A DNA stretch of 64,000 bases from Pseudoalteromonas shioyasakiensis. GTDB taxonomy: Bacteria > Pseudomonadota > Gammaproteobacteria > Enterobacterales > Alteromonadaceae. A program made the translations under genes and the position numbers. The stretch lies in the NCBI RefSeq assembly GCF_019134595.1, contig NZ_CP077770.1, positions 261,001 to 325,000 on the forward strand, given 5' to 3'. The notes under the pieces were generated by a model that was not told where the DNA came from, searched no databases, and was given only the letters and a program-made list of their open reading frames with translations. This document shows positions 1 to 8,888 of the stretch, in pieces (position 1 is the stretch's first letter; each line of letters begins with the position of its first letter).

Positions 1-132
1 GGCGATTAAAGCATTTTAGCCATCTAGGTGTCAAGGCGGAGTATTCGTTTTTTTAGTGACCGATTTTGCAACATGGTTACGTATAAGCGTGTTTTTAGTA
101 CACTAGTATTACCCAGACGAATTGGAAGAAGA

Positions 133-828
133 ATGGAAAAGTTTAACGATATCTATCAGCGAGCTGTCACCCGTAAGGGCAGTGAAGAAATGCTGCTTGC
201 ACTGCTTTCTGACCCGCTTGATAGCGCTGACATTGCCAAAATGCATGACGATTTATGGTTAGAAGAGTTTACACGTAAAGTATTTCAAAGCGGCTTTTAT
301 TGGTCCGTAATCAATAATAAGTGGGCTGGTTTCCGTGATGTGTTTTGGGATTTCAGTGTAGAAAAATTGTTGATGATGCCACCAGATATGCTTGAGCAAA
401 AAGCCAGTGATGAGCGAATTGTTCGTAATTTTAAAAAAGTACAAACGATCCCAGAAAATGCGTACATGATCCACGAAGTTGCCGAGAAACATGGCAGTTT
501 TAGCCAATTTATTGCAGATTGGCCAACTGACAATATTATTGGTTTGTGGGCCTATCTTAAAAAGCATGGTGCGCGTTTAGGGGGAAATACTGGCCCGTAC
601 GCTTTGCGAGCGCTTGGTAAAGATACTTTTTTGCTTTCTCGGGATGTAGAAGCCTACTTGCGTGCCCATGAGTTGATTGATGGAGGCTTACAAACTAAAA
701 AGTCATTACAGGCGGCGCAAGATTTCTTCAATGAATTACAACAGCAAAGTGGCTACAGCCTGCAGGCACTTAGTCAGCTTGTAGCTTATGGTGTAGGCGA
801 TAATCGTGTAGGTGTCGCAACACGTTAA
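133..828 (+). CDS. DNA-3-methyladenine glycosylase I family protein
   Basis: This 231-residue protein resembles the Tag/AlkA-superfamily DNA-3-methyladenine glycosylase I group, which removes alkylated adenine in base excision repair. The recognisable parts are the N-terminal MEKFNDIYQRA stretch, the FxSGFYWSVINNKW segment, and the C-terminal ALRALGKDTFLLSRDVEAYL helix-hairpin-helix-like part. The reading frame extends further upstream, but the ATG at 133 follows GGAAGAAG at good distance and begins the family-like N-terminus. The selO gene starts 8 bp downstream, so the two are probably co-transcribed. I cannot tell whether it is a true Tag enzyme or one of the less-studied homologues; the classical zinc-binding residues of Tag are not obvious. 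Confidence 0.72.
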   Translation: MEKFNDIYQRAVTRKGSEEMLLALLSDPLDSADIAKMHDDLWLEEFTRKVFQSGFYWSVINNKWAGFRDVFWDFSVEKLLMMPPDMLEQKASDERIVRNFKKVQTIPENAYMIHEVAEKHGSFSQFIADWPTDNIIGLWAYLKKHGARLGGNTGPYALRALGKDTFLLSRDVEAYLRAHELIDGGLQTKKSLQAAQDFFNELQQQSGYSLQALSQLVAYGVGDNRVGVATR

Positions 829-836
829 GGACAGTT

Positions 837-2249
837 ATGAAACTGCAAACTCGATACACAGATATTAGTGAACTACTTGCTATTAAAGATATGCCGAGCG
901 CCGTTGCTAAGCCGCAATTATTGCTCTTCAATGACAAGCTCGCTGATAATTTTGCGATTAATCACGACAGCGAATTTTTAGCTAAACTGCTATCTGGTTC
1001 AACGATAGATAAAGATGTTGCACCGGTTGCACTTGGTTACTCTGGTCATCAATTTGGTCATTTTTCACCGCGTCTTGGCGATGGCAGAGCGCATTTGCTT
1101 GGCGCTATTGCAGATCAAGATGGCACATTGTGGGACTTACAGCTAAAAGGCGCTGGAGCAACAGTGTTCTCGCGCGGTGGTGATGGTCGCTGTGCCATAG
1201 GCCCAGCAGTACGAGAGTACATCATGAGTGAGGCGCTTAATGCGCTTGGCATCGCAACTACGCGCTGTTTAGCGGTGGTTGCAACTGGTGAAACGGTATA
1301 TCGTCAGCCACCTCGCCCGGGTGCAGTTGTTACTCGCCTAGCTAAAAGCCATATCCGTGTTGGCTCATTTCAATATTTAGCTACACAAGGGGACATAGAA
1401 GGGCTAGAAAAGCTAGTTGATTACGCAATTAATTGCCACTTTCCTGACATTAGCAGTACGGGTGAGCAGCGTTATATTGAATTTTTAACTGCCGTGCTAG
1501 ATAAGCAAATTGAGCTGGTTATCAGCTGGATGCGAATTGGCTTTATACACGGCGTTATGAATACCGATAATACCTTGATTAGTGGTGAAACCATTGATTA
1601 TGGTCCCTGTGCGATGATGAATCAGTTTGACCTAGACACGGTATTTAGTTCGATTGACCATCAAGGGCGCTATGCATTTGGTAATCAGCCGAATATTGCC
1701 AATTGGAATATTGCGCGATTAGCTGAAAGCTTAATCCCTTTATTTGCTGATCAAGATGCTGCCGTTGAGCAACTATCACCGGTTGTGAATGGTTTTGCTG
1801 CTAAATTTAATGATGCATTTAATACTATGTGGCAGCAGAAATTAGGATTAGCTGGTCAGCAAGAAGGCGATCATGCGTTAGTTTCAGAGTTGCTAGGTTT
1901 AATGAAACAACATCAGCTCGATTATACCAATACTTTCAATGCACTTACTGAATCTTTAGTGCAAGACTTTGTTATAGATTTTAATCTAAAAGAATGGGTT
2001 TTAAAATGGAAGCTCAGAACATCAGCTGAAAGTTACAGCACAATGCGAGCCGTTAATCCTGCAGTCATTCCGCGTAATCATAATATTGAAATGATCTTGG
2101 CTGAGTATGAGCAGACAGAGTCTAACTCATCAATCAATGAGTTTTTAGAAGTAATTTCAAAGCCATACACGTATTGTACAAAACATCAACGTTGGTATGA
2201 GCCGCCAAATAACGGTGATAAAAACTATCAAACTTTCTGCGGCACATAG
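837..2249 (+). CDS. selO: SelO/YdiU-family protein adenylyltransferase
   Basis: SelO is a pseudokinase-fold enzyme that transfers AMP from ATP to protein hydroxyl groups (AMPylation) and is linked to redox homeostasis. Family motifs seen in order: GYSGHQFG, LGDGRAHLLG, the QLKGAG lysine, SRGGDGR, the REYIMSEAL glutamate, HGVMNTDN and the metal-binding aspartate of IDYGP. Length (470 residues) is normal. The protein ends in Cys-Gly-Thr, with cysteine at the third-last position where some homologues carry selenocysteine; the codon is TGC, so no recoding is needed. The segment RCAIGPAVREY after the GDGR motif resembles, from memory, the Bacillus-type branch more than E. coli YdiU. Confidence 0.93.
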   Translation: MKLQTRYTDISELLAIKDMPSAVAKPQLLLFNDKLADNFAINHDSEFLAKLLSGSTIDKDVAPVALGYSGHQFGHFSPRLGDGRAHLLGAIADQDGTLWDLQLKGAGATVFSRGGDGRCAIGPAVREYIMSEALNALGIATTRCLAVVATGETVYRQPPRPGAVVTRLAKSHIRVGSFQYLATQGDIEGLEKLVDYAINCHFPDISSTGEQRYIEFLTAVLDKQIELVISWMRIGFIHGVMNTDNTLISGETIDYGPCAMMNQFDLDTVFSSIDHQGRYAFGNQPNIANWNIARLAESLIPLFADQDAAVEQLSPVVNGFAAKFNDAFNTMWQQKLGLAGQQEGDHALVSELLGLMKQHQLDYTNTFNALTESLVQDFVIDFNLKEWVLKWKLRTSAESYSTMRAVNPAVIPRNHNIEMILAEYEQTESNSSINEFLEVISKPYTYCTKHQRWYEPPNNGDKNYQTFCGT

Positions 2250-2577
2250 GTGAAAGTTACATCGTTGAAAGAAAACAAGTTATTTATCGCTTTTGAATGT
2301 TCGCCGATTGAGCAGAATAATCACTGGTGGTATCATTGACTTTAGGTAAATTATTGCTTTAAGTAGTGTTCTACTACTATGCTGGTAGTTTGAAGGTTTT
2401 TAATCGGAATAAGTTGCCACTAAACAGAGTTGCTTTTATTAAGAATAAAATCTTAATAAATATTAAATGTAGCCGCCTATAAAATTTCATTAAATTAGTT
2501 TTTAAGCTGCTATATAGTTTTAAGTACTCAAAATACATTAGCTTTAATAGCTTTATTGTGAAAATGGGAAGGAAATA
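2250..2577. other. Gene-free 328-bp region between selO and the first ompA-like gene
   Basis: I see no credible ORF, RNA gene or strong terminator here. The region is AT-rich and should hold the promoter of the downstream porin. A TTGACT at 2336 could be a -35 box, but the hexamer 17 bp later is a poor -10. The clearest structure is a perfect 10-bp inverted repeat at 2435-2460, listed separately. Confidence 0.5.
2435..2460. repeat. Perfect 10-bp inverted repeat upstream of the first ompA-like gene
   Basis: TTTATTAAGA at 2435-2444 and TCTTAATAAA at 2451-2460 are exact reverse complements separated by six bases. It sits about 120 bp before the porin start. It could be an operator or an AT-rich hairpin in the 5' leader. 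AT-rich DNA produces such repeats by chance fairly often, so the functional claim is weak. Confidence 0.35.
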
Positions 2578-3636
2578 ATGAAACTAAAATCACTTACTAT
2601 TGCGTTAGCACTTGCTGCAACTAGTACAACAGGCTTCGCTGCTGAAAAAGAAGGTTTTTATATCGGCGCATTCGGCGATTACTATGATAACTCTTGGGAA
2701 AATGTTCGCGATTATCCACCAGGCGGATTAGATGTAGATGATTCAACTGGTTGGGGTCTAGAATTAGGTTATCGTTTTAGCGATTATTGGAGTGCTCGCT
2801 TAGAGTATGCTGATATGGATTTCGATTGGAATGCAGAGCTTAACGACGGCACATCTGTAAGTGGTTCAGAAAGTGGCAAGCGCTACGGTATCGATGCGTT
2901 ATACCATTTAGGTGGCGGCCCATTCTATGGTATTTTCGGTCTTAAAAACCTTGATGCGGTTGACGAAGATCTAATGTTCGCAAACGTAGGTGCTGGTTAC
3001 CAACACTACTTCACAGATAACTTTGCGTTTAACGCTGAAACATCTTTATATCAAGGTCTTGACCGTGGTTATACAGATTTCGGTGCTAAGTTGGGTTTAA
3101 GCTATATTTTTGGCGACCAAAGTGCTCCAGCTGCTGTAGAACCTGCGCCAGTAGTTGCTGCACCAACTGACAGTGATAATGACGGTGTAATGGATGCAGA
3201 TGATCAATGTGCAAACACACCGATGACAGATGCTGTTGATAGCAAAGGCTGTACTCTTTATGAAGAAAAAGAGGCAACAATCACATTACTAGTTACTTTC
3301 CCGCATGATGTTGCAGAAGTACCAAACCAATACTTCAGCGACATTGCTGATGTTGCAGCATTTATGAAAGAAAACGAAGGCACATCAGTTACACTTGAAG
3401 GTCATGCATCAGCTGTTGGTGATGCTGACTACAACATGATGCTTTCTGAAAAGCGTGCTAAAGATGTTGCAGCAGAGCTAGTTAAAGACGGTATTTCTTC
3501 AGATAGAATTTCTACTGTTGGCTACGGTGAAGAGCGTTTGAAAAACGAAGCATATACACTTAAAGCACACGCACAAAACCGTCGTGTAGAAGCTCAAATC
3601 ACAAGTGTTGAGAAAGTTAAAGTACTTCGTAAGTAA
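2578..3636 (+). CDS. OmpA-like outer-membrane protein (first of tandem pair)
   Basis: 352-residue outer-membrane protein. A signal peptide (MKLKSLTIALALAATS...GFAA, about 21 residues) leads into an eight-strand OmpA-type beta-barrel (about 22-178), a Pro/Ala hinge, one thrombospondin type 3-like calcium motif (DSDNDGVMDADDQC) and a C-terminal OmpA/MotB peptidoglycan-binding domain (about 235-345; EGHASAVGDADYN and NRRVEA). The family anchors the outer membrane to the cell wall. GGAAGGA precedes the ATG. The next gene is a close paralogue; the barrel halves are almost identical and the C-terminal domains are more diverged. A rho-independent terminator follows. Confidence 0.92.
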   Translation: MKLKSLTIALALAATSTTGFAAEKEGFYIGAFGDYYDNSWENVRDYPPGGLDVDDSTGWGLELGYRFSDYWSARLEYADMDFDWNAELNDGTSVSGSESGKRYGIDALYHLGGGPFYGIFGLKNLDAVDEDLMFANVGAGYQHYFTDNFAFNAETSLYQGLDRGYTDFGAKLGLSYIFGDQSAPAAVEPAPVVAAPTDSDNDGVMDADDQCANTPMTDAVDSKGCTLYEEKEATITLLVTFPHDVAEVPNQYFSDIADVAAFMKENEGTSVTLEGHASAVGDADYNMMLSEKRAKDVAAELVKDGISSDRISTVGYGEERLKNEAYTLKAHAQNRRVEAQITSVEKVKVLRK

Positions 3637-4088
3637 GTTATTATATTTAAGGTAAAAATACCTTATTTAGCAAATGACATATAAAGTAGGCCGGGCTAAT
3701 TTTATTAGTCCGGTCTTTTTTTAAATAAAAATCAATATTTACTTTCCAAAGAAACACGTTAACCTTAGTTTGTACCAATTTTTGATGTAATAGCATCGTA
3801 TATTGATATGAATCACCTAATAAAAGATCAAAATATTGTAGTATGGTACTTAATTACCTTGTTGAATTATCATTAGGTAATATAATTATTTTTAATGATG
3901 TGTAATTTGCACCAGTCCGACATGGATTATTAAGGTGCTTTATGTCGCTGTATTTTAGTTGATGCTATGGAATTATAAAAATTTACTAGTTGTTTGAGTT
4001 TATTAAGTTTGGATTAATTACTCATCATCTATCTTGACTGAGTGTAGGCTACACAGCCTTTAGTTACTAAAATGGAAGGGAATGAAAC
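3637..4088. other. 452-bp intergenic region between the two ompA-like genes
   Basis: The first part holds a terminator (3690-3722). The rest is AT-rich and contains no ORF I would defend. Near the downstream gene there is TTGACT (4034-4039) followed by GTGTAGGCTACAC (4042-4054), a palindrome around one central base that could be part of a promoter/operator for the second porin. Only the ribosome-binding area resembles the leader of the first copy, so the two copies are probably regulated differently. Confidence 0.4.
3690..3722 (+). terminator. Rho-independent terminator after the first ompA-like gene
   Basis: A GC-containing stem (CCGGGCTAAT pairing with ATTAGTCCGG) has a short loop and is followed by a run of T (CTTTTTTT). 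It lies about 55 bp after the stop codon. Confidence 0.85.
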
Positions 4089-5159
4089 ATGAAACTAAAA
4101 TCACTAACTATAGCTTTAGCGCTTGCTGCAACAAGTGCTTCAGGTATCGCTGCTGAAAAACAAGGTTTTTATATTGGCGCATTTGGCGATTATTATGATA
4201 ACTCTTGGGAAAATATCCGTGACTACCCACCTGGCGGTTTAGATGTAGATGACTCTACAGGCTGGGGTTTAGAGCTTGGTTATCGTTTCAGTGATTATTG
4301 GAGTGCTCGTCTAGAGTATGCTGATATGGATTTTGACTGGACTGCTGAAACAACAGCTGGTACCACTGTAAGTGGTTCTGAAAGTGGTAAGCGTTACGGT
4401 ATCGATGGCCTATATCACTTTGGCGGTGGCCCATTTTACGGTATTTTTGGTTTGAAAAACCTTGATGCTGTTGATGAAGATTTAATGTTCGCTAACGTAG
4501 GTGCTGGTTACCAACACTACTTTACAGATAATTTTGCATTTAATGCTGAAACGTCTTTATATCAAGGTCTTGACCGTGGTTACACAGATGTTGGCGCTAA
4601 ATTAGGTTTAAGCTACATTTTTGGCGATCAAAGCGAACCAGCTGAACCAGTAGAGCCTGCTCCAACAGTTGTTCCTGTTCCAGTTGAGCCAGTAGACAGC
4701 GATGGTGACAACATCCCTGATGCTGATGACCAATGTGCAAACACACCAATGACTGATGCTGTTGATGGCACAGGCTGTACGCTTTATGAAGATCGTGAAG
4801 TTACTAAGAGCCTACTAATTACGTTCCCTAACAATACATCTAAAGTATCTCAACAATACCTAGATGATATTGATGCTGCTGCTATGTTCTTAAAAGAGCA
4901 CCCAGGTACAGACGTAGTACTTGAGGGCCACTCTTCATCAGTTGGTAAAGCTGATTACAACAAGTGGTTATCTAAGAAACGTGCTGATGCGGTTGCTAAG
5001 AAACTAATTGAAGATGGCATTGATCCAATGCGTCTGACTACTGTTGGTATGGGTGAAGAGCGCCTTAAAAATCCAGCAAACACGCCAGAAGCACACGCTG
5101 AAAACCGTCGTGTTGAAGCGAAAGTAACTGTAATTGAGCGTGTAAAAGTAGAGCGTTAA
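4089..5159 (+). CDS. OmpA-like outer-membrane protein (second of tandem pair)
   Basis: 356-residue paralogue of the preceding gene with the same order: signal peptide, eight-strand barrel, hinge, type 3-like calcium motif (DSDGDNIPDADDQC) and OmpA/MotB domain (EGHSSSVGKADYN, NRRVEA). The barrel is nearly residue-for-residue the same; notable changes are the loop ELNDGTS versus ETTAGTT and a longer, proline/valine-rich hinge. The C-terminal peptidoglycan-binding half differs at many more positions. It has its own ribosome-binding site (GGAAGGGA) and its own terminator, so it is a separate transcription unit. Confidence 0.92.
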   Translation: MKLKSLTIALALAATSASGIAAEKQGFYIGAFGDYYDNSWENIRDYPPGGLDVDDSTGWGLELGYRFSDYWSARLEYADMDFDWTAETTAGTTVSGSESGKRYGIDGLYHFGGGPFYGIFGLKNLDAVDEDLMFANVGAGYQHYFTDNFAFNAETSLYQGLDRGYTDVGAKLGLSYIFGDQSEPAEPVEPAPTVVPVPVEPVDSDGDNIPDADDQCANTPMTDAVDGTGCTLYEDREVTKSLLITFPNNTSKVSQQYLDDIDAAAMFLKEHPGTDVVLEGHSSSVGKADYNKWLSKKRADAVAKKLIEDGIDPMRLTTVGMGEERLKNPANTPEAHAENRRVEAKVTVIERVKVER

Positions 5160-5183
5160 TCTAACCTTTTACGCAAATTTGAA

Positions 5184-5207
5184 AACCCAGCCTAGTGCTG
5201 GGTTTTT
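5184..5207 (+). terminator. Rho-independent terminator after the second ompA-like gene
   Basis: The stem AACCCAGC/GCTGGGTT has a five-base loop and is followed by TTTTTCTTTT, 25 bp past the stop codon. Confidence 0.88.
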
Positions 5208-5453
5208 CTTTTCTAAGCACTAGGCATTGGTTAGATAGGAATGATTCTTAATAAATATTCATTTGAATAGCGTTTTTTTCTAGTACTATTCATTATATTT
5301 ATAGTGACTATTAAACTCCTTAGTTACAGCATGGATTTTCATCTATACTTAAAAGCTTTATAATTAACCGTCAGAATACTATAAGTACTGGGTCTTAATT
5401 GGTATTTAGCTTTATACTACCGAGTACTTTCACGTCACCAAGAGGGCAATATT

Positions 5454-8051
5454 GTGCTACAAGAATATCGTAAACACGTAGAAGAACGTGCCGCGTTAGG
5501 TATCGTACCAGCGCCATTAGATGCTCAGCAAACGGCTGATCTTATTGAATTAATCAAAAACCCACCGGCAGGCGAAGAAGAGTTTATTGTTGATCTTCTA
5601 GTTAACCGTGTACCACCGGGTGTTGATGATGCTGCTTACATCAAAGCAGGTTTCTTAGCTGCAGTTGCAAAAGGTGAAGCGAGCTCTCCACTTGTATCAA
5701 AAGAAAAAGCAGCTGAGCTACTTGGTACTATGTTAGGCGGTTACAACATCGCGCCTATGATTGACCTTTTAGATGACGAAGCGTTAGCGCCAATCGTTGT
5801 TAAAGGTTTATCAAACACATTATTAATGTTCGATGCTTTCTACGATGTAGAAGAAAAAGCGAAAGCAGGTAACGAATTTGCTAAGCAAGTAATCGAGTCT
5901 TGGGCAAATGCAGAATGGTTTGTGAACAAGCCTGCAGTTGCTGAAAAAATCTCAGTTACCGTGTTCAAAGTAACTGGCGAAACAAATACAGATGACCTTT
6001 CTCCTGCACCAGATGCATGGTCTCGCCCTGATATTCCACTACACGCTTTAGCAATGCTGAAGAACGAACGTGATGGTATCAACCCTGAAAAACCAGGTGA
6101 AGTTGGTCCAATCTCACAACTAGAAGAGCTTAAAACGAAAGGTTTACCTCTTGCATACGTTGGTGATGTAGTTGGTACGGGTTCTTCTCGTAAATCTGCA
6201 ACTAACTCTGTACTTTGGTTCATGGGTGATGATATTCCTCACGTACCAAACAAACGCGTTGGTGGTGTATGTTTAGGCGGTAAAATCGCTCCTATCTTCT
6301 TCAACACAATGGAAGACTCTGGCGCATTACCAATCGAACTTCCTGTTGATGAGCTAAACATGGGTGACCAAATCGATATCTTCCCATATGAAGGTGTTGT
6401 TAAGCGTCACGGTACTGATGAAGTAATCTCTACTTTCTCTTTAAAATCAGACGTAATTCTTGATGAAGTGCGTGCTGGCGGTCGTATTCCACTGATCATC
6501 GGTCGTGGTTTAACTGATAAAGCGCGTGCATCACTAGGTTTGGAAGCTGAAGATATCTTCCGCAAACCTGCTCTTGTAACTGATTCGGGTAAAGGCTTCA
6601 CATTAGCTCAGAAGATGGTTGGTAAAGCATGTAACATGCCTGGCGTACGTCCTGGTCAATACTGTGAGCCGAAAATGACAACTGTTGGTTCGCAAGATAC
6701 AACAGGTCCTATGACGCGTGACGAACTTAAAGATCTAGCATGTTTAGGTTTCTCTGCAGATCTAACAATGCAGTCTTTCTGTCATACATCAGCTTATCCT
6801 AAGCCAATCGACGTAAACACTCACCACACACTTCCTGATTTCATCATGAACCGTGGCGGTGTATCACTACGTCCAGGTGACGGTGTAATCCACTCATGGT
6901 TAAACCGTATGTTATTACCAGATACAGTAGGTACTGGTGGTGACTCGCATACTCGTTTCCCTCTAGGTATTTCATTCCCAGCGGGTTCAGGTGCGGTAGC
7001 ATTCGCAGCGGCAACTGGTGTAATGCCTCTTGATATGCCTGAGTCAATCTTAGTTCGTTTCAAAGGTGAAATGCAGCCAGGTATCACACTACGTGACCTA
7101 GTTCATGCTATCCCTTACTACGGTATTAAAGAAGGTCTTCTAACAGTTGAGAAGAAAGGTAAAATCAACGAATTCTCTGGTCGCGTACTAGAAATTGAAG
7201 GTGTTGAGCACCTAACTGTTGAGCAAGCTTTCGAACTTTCTGATGCATCAGCTGAGCGTTCAGCTGCAGGTTGTACAGTTAAGCTTTCTAAAGAGTCTAT
7301 CGCTGAATACCTAGAGTCAAACATCGTAATGCTTAAGTGGATGATCTCTGAAGGTTACGGTGATGTTCGCACTATTGAGCGTCGTATCAATGCAATGCAA
7401 GAGTGGTTAGCTAATCCTGAACTTATGGAAGCTGACGCTGATGCAGAGTACAAGCATGTAATCGAAATCGATCTTGCAGACATCAAAGAGCCAATCCTTT
7501 GTGCACCAAATGACCCAGATGATGCACGTCTTCTTTCAGACGTAACAGGCGAGAAAATCGATGAAGTATTCATTGGTTCTTGTATGACTAACATCGGTCA
7601 CTTCCGTGCTGCAGGTAAACTACTAGATGGTTTCAGTGGTCGTATCCCAACTCAACTTTGGGTTGCACCTCCAACGAAGATGGATAAAGACCAGCTTACT
7701 GACGAAGGTTACTACGGTATCTTTGGTCGCGTAGGTGCACGTATCGAAACTCCAGGGTGTTCACTATGTATGGGTAACCAAGCACGTGTTGCTGATAAAG
7801 CAACAGTTGTTTCTACCTCTACGCGTAACTTCCCTAACCGTCTAGGTACTGGCGCTAACGTATTCTTAGCATCAGCAGAGCTTGCAGCAGTAGCTGCTAT
7901 CTTAGGTAAACTTCCTACACCTGCTGAGTACCAAGAGTATGCAGATAAGATCAATGCAACTGCAGCTGATACTTATCGTTACCTGAACTTCCACCGTATG
8001 CCTCAATACACTAAAAAGGCAGACCAAGTAATCGTTCAGCAAGCTGTTTAA
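5454..8051 (+). CDS. acnB: Aconitate hydratase B
   Basis: AcnB converts citrate to isocitrate via cis-aconitate in the TCA cycle, and apo-AcnB can bind mRNA. The 865-residue length equals that of E. coli AcnB. The N-terminal HEAT-like domain starts [13 protein letters not shown], followed by the swivel domain and the catalytic domains. The [4Fe-4S] cysteines are visible in [10 protein letters not shown] and GCSLCMGNQ near the C-terminus. The start is GTG at 5454, preceded by AGAGGG; the next residues align with the known N-terminus, so GTG is very likely right. It is monocistronic, with a terminator directly downstream. Confidence 0.98.
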   Translation: MLQEYRKHVEERAALGIVPAPLDAQQTADLIELIKNPPAGEEEFIVDLLVNRVPPGVDDAAYIKAGFLAAVAKGEASSPLVSKEKAAELLGTMLGGYNIAPMIDLLDDEALAPIVVKGLSNTLLMFDAFYDVEEKAKAGNEFAKQVIESWANAEWFVNKPAVAEKISVTVFKVTGETNTDDLSPAPDAWSRPDIPLHALAMLKNERDGINPEKPGEVGPISQLEELKTKGLPLAYVGDVVGTGSSRKSATNSVLWFMGDDIPHVPNKRVGGVCLGGKIAPIFFNTMEDSGALPIELPVDELNMGDQIDIFPYEGVVKRHGTDEVISTFSLKSDVILDEVRAGGRIPLIIGRGLTDKARASLGLEAEDIFRKPALVTDSGKGFTLAQKMVGKACNMPGVRPGQYCEPKMTTVGSQDTTGPMTRDELKDLACLGFSADLTMQSFCHTSAYPKPIDVNTHHTLPDFIMNRGGVSLRPGDGVIHSWLNRMLLPDTVGTGGDSHTRFPLGISFPAGSGAVAFAAATGVMPLDMPESILVRFKGEMQPGITLRDLVHAIPYYGIKEGLLTVEKKGKINEFSGRVLEIEGVEHLTVEQAFELSDASAERSAAGCTVKLSKESIAEYLESNIVMLKWMISEGYGDVRTIERRINAMQEWLANPELMEADADAEYKHVIEIDLADIKEPILCAPNDPDDARLLSDVTGEKIDEVFIGSCMTNIGHFRAAGKLLDGFSGRIPTQLWVAPPTKMDKDQLTDEGYYGIFGRVGARIETPGCSLCMGNQARVADKATVVSTSTRNFPNRLGTGANVFLASAELAAVAAILGKLPTPAEYQEYADKINATAADTYRYLNFHRMPQYTKKADQVIVQQAV

Positions 8052-8071
8052 TTTTAGAAAAATTAAATGAC

Positions 8072-8101
8072 AAAAAAGCCCGCATTTAGCGGGCTTTTTA
8101 T
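8072..8101 (+). terminator. Rho-independent terminator of acnB
   Basis: A strong hairpin AAAAAGCCCGC/GCGGGCTTTTT with an ATTTA loop lies 20 bp after the acnB stop codon. Confidence 0.93.
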
Positions 8102-8246
8102 TTTAGATAAAATTTCTAAATTTTTTATTTATTCGATCTTAAAAACACATAAATCATCATTGCTGTTTACATAATAACGCAAAAATTTCCCACCAATTGC
8201 ATTAAAATCCTCGCCAATATTCTCAACGTGTTAAGGCGAGATCGAA

Positions 8247-8879
8247 ATGACTACATTAAACAACCAGAACCTTCTACAGCTTCGCTTTGTAAGCCAAGCG
8301 CATATTGACGCAGTTAAGCCTTCTTTTGCTAACCTACCTGCAAACCCATACGCAGATGGTGAATTTCGTAAGCGTCGTTATTCAGTAATTAAAGTTGTTG
8401 ATGGTGAATTAAAACTACAACCAACAAAAGCATTCGTTCAAGATGACTCAATCAATACCTTCCAAGGGAATGTTGAGCGTACTTATGAAAACCTAGAAGA
8501 TAGCTTATTAGCGACTGATGGCATGAAGCAAATCGTTAATCAGTTCCGCGATATGACGGGTATTAGCGATGATCGCGTTATTGAAATTCATCAGTTCAGA
8601 ATGCTTGCAATTGACAGCGACACACCCGCTGCGCCTGAAGGTGTTCACCAAGATGGTTTTGATCACGTATGTGTATGCGGTGTATCACACGAAAACCTAG
8701 AAGGCGGTGAGTTACTTGTTTATGAACACCAGCAAGCAGAGCCATGTTTCAAAATGGAAATTAAAGACGGCATGTTCGCACTGATTAATGATCGCGAAGT
8801 ATGGCACAACGCAACACCAATGAATAAATTAGATGCAAGCAAGGAAGGTTACCTTGATTGCTTCGTACTAACCGCGTAA
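8247..8879 (+). CDS. 2-oxoglutarate/Fe(II)-dependent dioxygenase (isoleucine-dioxygenase-like family)
   Basis: 210-residue protein of the small 2OG-Fe(II) dioxygenase family (Pfam PF10014, from memory), whose characterised members hydroxylate free aliphatic amino acids such as isoleucine. The iron-binding facial triad is visible: His134-x-Asp136 in GVHQDGFDH and a distal His187 in EVWHNATP. The whole jelly-roll region is present and no signal peptide is seen, so it acts in the cytoplasm. The start ATG follows AAGGCGAG. The next gene, a class-V PLP enzyme, begins 9 bp downstream, so the two form an operon. The substrate is not readable from sequence; a free amino acid or small metabolite is the family-based guess. 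Confidence 0.88.
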   Translation: MTTLNNQNLLQLRFVSQAHIDAVKPSFANLPANPYADGEFRKRRYSVIKVVDGELKLQPTKAFVQDDSINTFQGNVERTYENLEDSLLATDGMKQIVNQFRDMTGISDDRVIEIHQFRMLAIDSDTPAAPEGVHQDGFDHVCVCGVSHENLEGGELLVYEHQQAEPCFKMEIKDGMFALINDREVWHNATPMNKLDASKEGYLDCFVLTA

Positions 8880-8888
8880 GGGTACCTC

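Noticed and set aside
2235-2249. Possible selenocysteine codon at the end of selO
   Set aside because: The codon is TGC (Cys) and the stop is TAG; no in-frame TGA occurs, so selenocysteine insertion is not indicated.
5840-7954. Many open frames antisense to acnB
   Set aside because: They follow from the codon usage of a highly expressed gene. None has a ribosome-binding site or family match.
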